In this document: piece after piece, positions 28,220 to 35,674 of the stretch | How positions within the stretch are numbered: the first letter of the stretch is position 1 | How the letters are laid out: every line of letters begins with the position of its first letter | From: Streptomycetaceae bacterium | GTDB taxonomy: Bacteria > Actinomycetota > Actinomycetes > Nanopelagicales > Nanopelagicaceae | Assembly (NCBI GenBank): GCA_027483765.1 | Contig: JAIXTW010000010.1 | Span: 124,001 to 188,000 of the forward strand | Length of the DNA stretch: 64,000 nucleotides | Direction: 5' to 3' | The notes under the pieces: model-generated | The model's input: only the letters and a program-made list of their open reading frames with translations | What the model was told of the DNA's origin: nothing | Databases searched by the model: none | Program-made: the position numbers and the translations under genes

Positions 28220-29142
28220 TACTTCATCGCCTTCATCATGGCCGCATCTAACTTCTTCAACAAATCAGGGGTGCGCGGACCAAAAGAGAGAAGGAGTGAA
28301 TCATCGACTGCAATTACTCGTTTATTTTTACCAGCAGCGGTCTGAGCAATTCCGGGCAGTTCAACTAGTCCTGATACGCCACCGACAGATTGCAGCCCTT
28401 TAGTCATTACCAGAATTACATCGGGGTTAAGCGAGGCCACTAGCTCACTTGTCATTGCGTTAAATGGATTGGCCAGGCTGGCAGCTCCAATATCTTCGGC
28501 GCCAATTGCGGCAATCAAGGAGTCAGCACCCGATCCTTTTCCACCAATTAAATAGATGGAACTGCCACCACGTAAGTAGAGAAAGAGTGCGCGGGTCTTG
28601 TTCGGTGCATTGGAAAATTCCTCAAGTGCAGTTTTCATTGACTTATTTAGCGCCGCACCAGTTGCTGGAGTTCCGATCGCTGCTGCAATTGCGCTGACCT
28701 TTGCTGGAATGTCGGCTAAGGACCAAGCCTCTGGCGTTGTCACAACTCGAATGCCGGCAGTTGCTAGCGCATCAAGTGCGCTCTTAGGGCCACTGGATTT
28801 ATCAACAATCACCAGATCTGGATTCAGTGCAATTATTTTTTCAGCCACTACCTGATGGCCGGAAGTCACAATCGGAACGGTCTTGAGATCTGCATCAGTA
28901 CTTGCAATGTCGCGCCCAATAAGAATTGATTTAAAGCCCATCGCCGAAATGATTTCGCCAGCGCCATTGGCAAGTGCAACAACTCGCTTCGCGCTGCTTT
29001 CTTCACTGCTTGAAACTGTGCTTACCTGCGCCGATGAAATAGCAATTGCGTTGGATTGCGCCGAGCTACAGCCAGTAAGTAAGAGTGCGGCCGAGGTGAT
29101 TATGGCAACAGTTGATGTCACTACTCCGCCTCGTTTACTCAT
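28219..29142 (-). CDS. ABC transporter substrate-binding lipoprotein, HmuT-like (probable heme)
   Basis: Lipobox LLTGCSS; RVVALANGAGEIISAMGFKSILIGRDIAS...ALNPDLVIVD helical-backbone SBP. Confidence 0.85.
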   Translation of the reverse strand: MSKRGGVVTSTVAIITSAALLLTGCSSAQSNAIAISSAQVSTVSSSEESSAKRVVALANGAGEIISAMGFKSILIGRDIASTDADLKTVPIVTSGHQVVAEKIIALNPDLVIVDKSSGPKSALDALATAGIRVVTTPEAWSLADIPAKVSAIAAAIGTPATGAALNKSMKTALEEFSNAPNKTRALFLYLRGGSSIYLIGGKGSGADSLIAAIGAEDIGAASLANPFNAMTSELVASLNPDVILVMTKGLQSVGGVSGLVELPGIAQTAAGKNKRVIAVDDSLLLSFGPRTPDLLKKLDAAMMKAMK

Positions 29143-29228
29143 GGATGCATCATCTCAAATATCTTGCCGACAATGTGAGCGCTTGGCGTCGGATAAATTC
29201 AGTAGCCCTCTTCCCTATTATTTCCTCC

Positions 29229-29717
29229 ATGCGCAGACGTTTTCTCATGGCTATGGCAATGGTAATTGCCGCCTCTTCTGCGCTCACTCCAGTCATGGCA
29301 GCATCAACTGTGACTGGTGGCAATAATCAGAAGTTAACTGCCTCAGTTACTACTGTAAAAAATGGGCAAGAGATAAAGGTAACCGGACAGGGCTTTGATG
29401 AGACTGTTGGCATTTATCTCGCCTATTGCCTCATGCCGAAGAAGGGTCAGGCACCTACTCCATGTGGCGGAGGAGTTAATAAAGAGGGCATCGGTGATGC
29501 CTCGTATTGGATATCTTCCAATGCGCCTTCCTATGCAACCGGGTTAGCAATCCCCTTTACACCCGGTGGTCGCTTTTCCGAAAAAGTTCGAGTGCTGAAA
29601 AAGATTGGCAAGTACGACTGCAGCAAAGTTAAGTGCGCTATCACGGTGCGTTCTGATCATCTACATGAAGGCGATCGCACCAATGATTTGTTTATCCCGG
29701 TCACATTTAAGAAGTAA
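29229..29717 (+). CDS. secreted beta-sandwich protein of the type linked to actinobacterial heme loci
   Basis: Signal peptide MRRRFLMAMAMVIAASSALTPVMAA; VTGQGFDETVGIYLAYCLMPKKGQAPTPCGGG...SYWISSNAPSYATGLAIPFTPGGRFSEKVRV...CSKVKCAITVRSDHLHEGDRTNDLFIPVTFKK. ORF call begins upstream at 29112. Confidence 0.78.
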   Translation: MRRRFLMAMAMVIAASSALTPVMAASTVTGGNNQKLTASVTTVKNGQEIKVTGQGFDETVGIYLAYCLMPKKGQAPTPCGGGVNKEGIGDASYWISSNAPSYATGLAIPFTPGGRFSEKVRVLKKIGKYDCSKVKCAITVRSDHLHEGDRTNDLFIPVTFKK

Positions 29718-29757
29718 GTAATCACTTTAAAATCTAACGAAAGAAACTAGGAGAAAA

Positions 29758-30738
29758 ATGTTCACATCACGTAAGCGGGTTCTGATAGCTCTAGCAGTCA
29801 TCGGATTGGTGGCACCGGTTGGATTATCGACGCCAGCACAAGCTGAGACCTTTGTTTTCGCAAGTGGTCCACTGACTAACCTTGACCCAGCTGGGGCCAC
29901 AATCAACGGTGGCTTTACCAAATTCCCAACTAAAGCAGGTATGTATATCCAACAATGTATCGAACCCGTTGGTGCTGCTCGTCCCGCAACATGTGATGAC
30001 GCAAATCAACTCTGGGTGAGTACCACCGGCGAGCAAGGCTCAATCAGCTCAACTGGTCCCATCGCAATGAAAGTTTCTGGGTCAATTATCGGTAGAGGCG
30101 TCACCGTTGATTGCACCAAAACACAATGCGGACTCTTTTTCCGGCTGGATCGCACTGCAGGTGCCGATACTTCAGAAGATAAGTTCTTACCTATTTCATT
30201 TAGAGCGGGTGTGGCAGCTCCAGTTTTAGCGGCAGATGAAATCACTGTCACACTCAATGGAACTCCGTTGGTTCGCAACGTGCCAAGCAACCTGGCTTAC
30301 CGCGCAGATGCCAAAATTGTGGCCTCTGCAAAATCAGGATTAGCAATCACCTTTCGATCACTAACACCAGATTGTTCTTATGTCGACGGAACATTGATTG
30401 CACTGAAGGGCGCTGGCCAATGCGCGCTGGCCTATTCGACAGCCGGAAATGCAACCGTTGCAGCAGCTTCCGGTAACTTCCCATTTATTCTCACACCAGG
30501 AACTCAGAAGATTGGCGCAATGCCAAAATCGCTCAAAGTCGGTGTGACCAGATCACTTCCCATGTCTTCCAACTTTGGCGAAGTCATTGAGTACAAGAGC
30601 TCATCTAAGTCATGTTCAATCAAGGGCAATGTTCTCAAAGCCACGAAGCGTGGAACATGTGCCGTTGAATTTCATGCCGCCGAAAAAGCAGGCATGTGGC
30701 AGATGAACCACGGTTCAGCCAAGATTGCGATTAGGTAA
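29758..30738 (+). CDS. secreted beta-sandwich/Ig-like protein, probably paralogous to the upstream gene in its N-terminal domain
   Basis: Signal peptide; GMYIQQCIEPVGAARPATCDDANQLWVSTTG...VDCTKTQCGLFFRLDRTAGADTSEDKFLPISF parallels the upstream protein; Ig-like C-terminal half. Confidence 0.72.
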   Translation: MFTSRKRVLIALAVIGLVAPVGLSTPAQAETFVFASGPLTNLDPAGATINGGFTKFPTKAGMYIQQCIEPVGAARPATCDDANQLWVSTTGEQGSISSTGPIAMKVSGSIIGRGVTVDCTKTQCGLFFRLDRTAGADTSEDKFLPISFRAGVAAPVLAADEITVTLNGTPLVRNVPSNLAYRADAKIVASAKSGLAITFRSLTPDCSYVDGTLIALKGAGQCALAYSTAGNATVAAASGNFPFILTPGTQKIGAMPKSLKVGVTRSLPMSSNFGEVIEYKSSSKSCSIKGNVLKATKRGTCAVEFHAAEKAGMWQMNHGSAKIAIR

Positions 30739-30739
30739 C

Positions 30740-32737
30740 TTACTCATCGACAGTTGAGGCAAGCCTGCGAAGTGATTCGCGGACCACTGCCCCATCACTT
30801 GTACGCCACAGCGGTGGCATTGAGTTCAGCAGTGTGCTGCCGTAGCGCTTTGTGACAATTCTGGAATCCAGGATTGCCACAACGCCACGGTCATCAATGC
30901 TTCGAATTAAGCGACCAGTGCCTTGTGCCAATAACAATGCGGCGCGTGGAACTGAAACCTGCATAAATCCACTGCCGCCTGATGCATCGGCCAAGGAAGA
31001 GCGCGCCGACATTACCGGTTCATCGGGACGTGGAAATGGAATGCGATCGATGGCAACCAATATGCAGGAATTACCCGGCACATCCACGCCCTGCCATAAC
31101 GACATCGTGCCAAGCAAAATGGAAGTTTCATCTTTGGCAAAGCGTTCAACTAAGGGCCCCACCGCATCGCCACGTTTTTGCGTGATGATAGTAATTGGTA
31201 GATCCACCAATACTTCGCGCAAGTGTGCATCGGCTGCCTCTACCCCGCGCCACGAACTAAAGAGCGCCAACGTGCGACCACCAGCTGCATCAATAAGTTC
31301 GCCAAGTTCTTCCAGCACTTCTTTACTCGGACCATCGCGTCCTGGCTCGGGTAGATGCTTAGGTAGATAGAGAACTCCTTGATTTGCGAAATCAAAAGGC
31401 GAACCGACATCGAGCATCTGCACATTAGCTGGGTCGATATCACCGCTTTCACTCTCAGCATCGCTATCGGTTCCCACAACGAAACCAATACTGCGCGCCA
31501 TAGCATCAAAATTATTTCCGACCGTAAGGGTGGCCGAAGTTGCAATTACCGGTGTCTTTGTAAGCAAGTTACTACGCAGCACATGCGAGACCGATAACGG
31601 CGCTAAATGCAGCGTAGAAAAAGTTGGCTCATACCAGAGTACGTGTTCATTACCCATCTTCAATAACTTGCCGGCGGTCGTTGCAATCTCTTGCACCGCA
31701 CCCTTAACGCGTGCTCGCTCGGCATTGGCATCTGGATCAATAATTTCATCATCGGCAGTGAGCACCTGCACGAAAGCAGTGGCGCTCTCTTTCAACTTAC
31801 GAATTGGGGCTTCCAACATGCTTGGAATATCTTCTAGCCGACCTTGCGCGGCGAAATCACTCTTCACACTTTCGCCGTAATCGGCCATCGCATCGTGGAA
31901 CGAGTCGGCAGCTTTAGTCAGTGCATCACTTGGTTTGCCTGGCGAATACTTACGCGCCATGGCCGCTGCTCGCTGCACCCGCCCTGAAGTAAGTTCTTCA
32001 GTCACGGCTTGGGTAGTGCGATCCATAAACTCGTGCGCTTCATCCAAAATCACTGCATCGCGCTCGGGCAAAATTGGATGCGAGTCCACGATTTCAATAG
32101 CTAACAAGGTGTGGTTGGTAACCACAACATCAGCCTCCTGCGCCCTCGCTTTCGCTTTTGCTGCAAAACATTGTGCTCCCCAGGCGCAGACATCAGCGCC
32201 CACACATTCGCGCCCCGATAAAGAATTTGCCGCCCACACTCTGCGATCTACTTCCGGTGCATCATCTCGGTCACCTGAAACACCTGGGGTCTTTGCCCAA
32301 GCAATTAGCCGCTTTGCATCTTTTTCTAAATACGAAGATTCAAGAACCAGTTCGCCATCAGGATCTGCATCATCGGCATTCATTTTCTGCAGGCATACAT
32401 AGTTTCCTACGCCTTTATAAATTCCATAAGTAATCGGACGACCCAGCGCCTTTTCTAGCGCTGGCACAACTGCCGGTAGATCGCGTTCTACTAACTGACG
32501 TTGCAACGCTAACGTCGCAGTTGCCACCAATACTTTTCGTCCGTGAACTAGCGCCGGCACAATGTAAGCAAGTGATTTACCGGTACCCGTTCCGGCCTGA
32601 ACCATGAGGTGATGTCTATCGGTCAACGCATTGGCAACTGCTTCTGCCATTTCAATCTGGCCCTCGCGCGTTGCTCCGCCGATAGCTTCGACCGCGGCAT
32701 CAAGTGCTTTTCGTACCTGCGCCGAGAGTTCACTCAT
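30740..32737 (-). CDS. DinG/XPD-like ATP-dependent DNA helicase
   Basis: MVQAGTGTGKSLAYIVPAL, LDEAHEF, SATLTVG, LGTMSLWQGVDVPGNSCILVAIDRIPFPRPDEP, QGTGRLIRS. Confidence 0.93.
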   Translation of the reverse strand: MSELSAQVRKALDAAVEAIGGATREGQIEMAEAVANALTDRHHLMVQAGTGTGKSLAYIVPALVHGRKVLVATATLALQRQLVERDLPAVVPALEKALGRPITYGIYKGVGNYVCLQKMNADDADPDGELVLESSYLEKDAKRLIAWAKTPGVSGDRDDAPEVDRRVWAANSLSGRECVGADVCAWGAQCFAAKAKARAQEADVVVTNHTLLAIEIVDSHPILPERDAVILDEAHEFMDRTTQAVTEELTSGRVQRAAAMARKYSPGKPSDALTKAADSFHDAMADYGESVKSDFAAQGRLEDIPSMLEAPIRKLKESATAFVQVLTADDEIIDPDANAERARVKGAVQEIATTAGKLLKMGNEHVLWYEPTFSTLHLAPLSVSHVLRSNLLTKTPVIATSATLTVGNNFDAMARSIGFVVGTDSDAESESGDIDPANVQMLDVGSPFDFANQGVLYLPKHLPEPGRDGPSKEVLEELGELIDAAGGRTLALFSSWRGVEAADAHLREVLVDLPITIITQKRGDAVGPLVERFAKDETSILLGTMSLWQGVDVPGNSCILVAIDRIPFPRPDEPVMSARSSLADASGGSGFMQVSVPRAALLLAQGTGRLIRSIDDRGVVAILDSRIVTKRYGSTLLNSMPPLWRTSDGAVVRESLRRLASTVDE

Positions 32738-32850
32738 GGCGGCACTCTATCTGGCTCTGATAGAGACTTCACTGGCGCGCCATCTCGGTGGTTATAATTT
32801 CGTCAGCCCAGTTGCTCAATCGATAAGAGCTAAATCGGAAAGAGGCAGAG

Positions 32851-33747
32851 ATGAACATTTGGACGCAATGGAGTGATCTCACGATTCCTACTGGCATGAC
32901 TCACCTTCAAACCGATGGCTTTGTGCCATCTGCAGCGCAACTTGATGAGATTGAGTTCTATGTACCGAGCTACATGGGCGGTCTAAAGACCATCGAAATT
33001 ATTCCTCAGATGAAGAAGTTAAAGGCTGTGCATTACAACCAAGCTGGATACGAAGATATCTTGCCCCACATTCCAGAAGGCGTAACCCTGTGTAATGGTT
33101 CCGGGCTGCACGATGTTTCCACTTCCGAATTAGCGATTGGGCTAGCAATCGCATCACGCCGTGGCTTTGCCGAGTTTATGGATAACCAGAAGCAGGGCAT
33201 CTGGCATCGCACCAGAAAACCAGCACTTGCCGATGCCCACGTTGGAATCGTTGGCTACGGTCATATTGGCAAGCGCATCGCATCGCTACTGGAAATGTTT
33301 GAAACATCGGTGACCGCCTTTACTCGAAGCGGAAGCGATGGTTCGGTAAAGATTTCAGAATTCGATGACTACCTTCCAAAACTCGATGTCATTATTTTGA
33401 TTTTGCCACTTACCGCCGAATCAAAGAACTTTATGAGCGCAGCCCGCCTGAAGAAAATGAAGGATGGAGCAACCTTGGTTAACGTAGCTCGCGGTGCAAT
33501 CGTTGATACCGATGCACTCGTTGCCGAGCTGCACACCGGACGAATTACTGCCGGGCTCGATGTGACAGATCCAGAACCGCTACCGGCGGGACATCCACTC
33601 TGGTCTGCCCCGAACGTAATAATTTCTCCACACGTCGGCGGCGATAGCGGGGCCTTTGAGCCGCGCGCGCGCAAGATGGTGCAGGAGCAGTTATCGCGAA
33701 TAGCTAAGAATGAGCCACTCGCAAATCACATTAAAGGTCCGAATTAA
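32851..33747 (+). CDS. D-isomer-specific 2-hydroxyacid dehydrogenase
   Basis: VGIVGYGHIGKRIASLLEMF, MKDGATLVNVARGAIVDTDAL, GLDVTDPEPLPAGHPLWSAPNVIISPHVGG. Confidence 0.9.
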   Translation: MNIWTQWSDLTIPTGMTHLQTDGFVPSAAQLDEIEFYVPSYMGGLKTIEIIPQMKKLKAVHYNQAGYEDILPHIPEGVTLCNGSGLHDVSTSELAIGLAIASRRGFAEFMDNQKQGIWHRTRKPALADAHVGIVGYGHIGKRIASLLEMFETSVTAFTRSGSDGSVKISEFDDYLPKLDVIILILPLTAESKNFMSAARLKKMKDGATLVNVARGAIVDTDALVAELHTGRITAGLDVTDPEPLPAGHPLWSAPNVIISPHVGGDSGAFEPRARKMVQEQLSRIAKNEPLANHIKGPN

Positions 33748-34907
33748 ACCTTCTCGTTTGAGCCAGCTTTAATCGCAACAACTACCTGAATCGCAGCAAG
33801 TGCGATGATGAAGTAGAGGGCGCGATCCCAATTTCCGGTGAGATCAAAGAGTCTGCCAAGCACAATCGGTGAAGCTGTCGCCATTACGTATCCAACTGAT
33901 TGCATCATGATGGAAAGTGATTTGGTCTTTGCGGCATCAGCTGCGCGGAAGACAACTAGGAAGAGCGCAATTGAGAAAGTTACATAGACACCAATGTTGC
34001 CAAGGATTACCCAAACCCAGAGGCTCATTCCGGTATCGACTGAAATCGCGAAGTAAGAGCCAGCCAAGAAGATTGAGAAAACAATTAAGACAAGGCGGAA
34101 ATCTTTTCGCTTTGCCGCAAAATGTGGCACAGCAAGGCTGAGCAGAGATCCGACAAGTGTTGCTACCGCAACGAGAATTCCAGCATCGACCAAGGTAAAG
34201 CCTTTAGTGAGCAAAATAGTTGGCAACCATGTTGCTGATGCGTAGTGAATCATGTTGAGAAGTCCGAACAAGAGTGTGATTGACCAGGCAGAGCTGCTCT
34301 TAAAGAGTGGGTTTGCCCAGAAACTTTCCTTGCTTTCAACAACATCAGATACTGATGAGCTAGGAATCTTGATCCACCACCACAGAGCTGTGAGTGCGCC
34401 AATAATGAACCAAGGAAGCATCGCAAGGCGCCAGGTGTAGGAAGATGCCTCTGCAAGTGGAGCGGTGATTGCAAGTGAGATTGCCGCGCATGAGCCCATG
34501 ACGGATGCATAGATTCCGGTAAGAAGTCCGGCATTTGAGGTGCCATTCTCTTTTACCCAGACCGGCAGCATGTAGTTAAGCACTGCAACTGAGATACCTA
34601 AGGTAATTGAGAAGATCAAAATTGAAGCAATATCAAATGTGGTTCTTAAGAATAGTGAGAGCGTTAGCAGTGTGATTGCGTAAGAGATGATGCGATTGGT
34701 ATTTCCCAATCGACTAATGCTGCGCATCAGGATTGCAGATAGTGAGAAGCAGAGAAGTGGTGTTGCCGCCAAGATAGATTCGGTAAAGACGCTGATTCCG
34801 TACTCTTCTTTAAGAATTGGCAGCAATGGCCCGATTAAAATCAGGCCCGCTCTCATATTCGAAGAAATTGCGAATATTGGAAGACCCTGCTTCAAAGTAT
34901 TTTTCAT
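33744..34907 (-). CDS. MFS transporter (CynX/NimT-like)
   Basis: About 12 hydrophobic segments; MRAGLILIGPLLPILKEEYGIS N-terminal signature. Confidence 0.83.
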   Translation of the reverse strand: MKNTLKQGLPIFAISSNMRAGLILIGPLLPILKEEYGISVFTESILAATPLLCFSLSAILMRSISRLGNTNRIISYAITLLTLSLFLRTTFDIASILIFSITLGISVAVLNYMLPVWVKENGTSNAGLLTGIYASVMGSCAAISLAITAPLAEASSYTWRLAMLPWFIIGALTALWWWIKIPSSSVSDVVESKESFWANPLFKSSSAWSITLLFGLLNMIHYASATWLPTILLTKGFTLVDAGILVAVATLVGSLLSLAVPHFAAKRKDFRLVLIVFSIFLAGSYFAISVDTGMSLWVWVILGNIGVYVTFSIALFLVVFRAADAAKTKSLSIMMQSVGYVMATASPIVLGRLFDLTGNWDRALYFIIALAAIQVVVAIKAGSNEKV

Positions 34908-34957
34908 GCAGTGAAAGTAACAGCCACCGTGAGGAAAGTGAAGCGTTTAAGCGAGTT

Positions 34958-35146
34958 TTATTTGCCCTTTGCCATGCGGAAGAAGTAGTTGATGATGAAG
35001 GCAGCTGCATATCCGAGGGCGCTATTTACAACGATTGTTGTGAGATAGATGCTCGGCCAAAAGAGGGTAAATAGCAGTGCAATGAGCGCTCCGAGCCAGC
35101 CGAATTTAGCTGCTGCGCGATGTCTTGAGATTGTTTTCTTCGCCAT
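34958..35146 (-). CDS. small membrane protein (about 62 aa), unknown function
   Basis: MAKKTISRHRAAAKFGWLGALIALLFTLFWPSIYLTTIVVNSALGYAAAFIINYFFRMAKGK; two TM segments; the longer ORF start is less plausible. Confidence 0.55.
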   Translation of the reverse strand: MAKKTISRHRAAAKFGWLGALIALLFTLFWPSIYLTTIVVNSALGYAAAFIINYFFRMAKGK

Positions 35147-35192
35147 ACCAAAATCATAATCGAAAATCTCAGTTAAAGGTAGATTCTCGGTC

Positions 35193-35555
35193 TCAGGAGA
35201 TGGTTGTGATTCGGATGCTGTGGTCACCGCTCTTGGAAAAGATATTGACTGACTTTTCGCCATCCAGAATGCGCATAAGTGTCTCCGAGTGCGTATTGAC
35301 CCACTCACCCGGATAATCCCAACTGGTGAGTAGGGGCCAAGGATCAGGCTGCACTCGAGAACGGAAAAGTTCAACTACATCTTCTTCGAACTCTTCAGTA
35401 ACAAACTCGGCGATAACTCTCATATCGTGAGAAATAATCTCGGCGTTAACTACATCTCTGGTGGGCAGCGAGGCGGTTTTGCGAGTGTGATGCACTTTAC
35501 GACGAACCTCACTGAGGGCATCGGCGCTGAGAAGACAGGTAACCCTCACCTCCAT
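35193..35555 (-). CDS. hypothetical protein (120 aa)
   Basis: Intact ORF MEVRVTCLLSADALSEVRRKVHHTRKTASLPTRDVVNAEIISHDMRVIAEF... in an otherwise empty intergenic interval; no recognised family. Confidence 0.5.
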   Translation of the reverse strand: MEVRVTCLLSADALSEVRRKVHHTRKTASLPTRDVVNAEIISHDMRVIAEFVTEEFEEDVVELFRSRVQPDPWPLLTSWDYPGEWVNTHSETLMRILDGEKSVNIFSKSGDHSIRITTIS

Positions 35556-35568
35556 CAGACACCCCCGT

Positions 35569-35596
35569 TCCTGGCTATAAAGTCCTGGCTATAAAT
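35569..35596. repeat. 14-bp tandem duplication
   Basis: tcctggctataaag / tcctggctataaat at 35569-35582 and 35583-35596. Confidence 0.9.
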
Positions 35597-35674
35597 TTGA
35601 GTGGACTCTACAACAGCTTTGCCCTGAAAGGGCAGGGTGAGTTGCACTATTTGAAAAGCATGTAATATCCACCC

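Noticed and set aside
31935-32402. 155-aa plus-strand ORF opposite the DinG-like helicase
   Set aside because: Shadow ORF opposite conserved helicase motifs.
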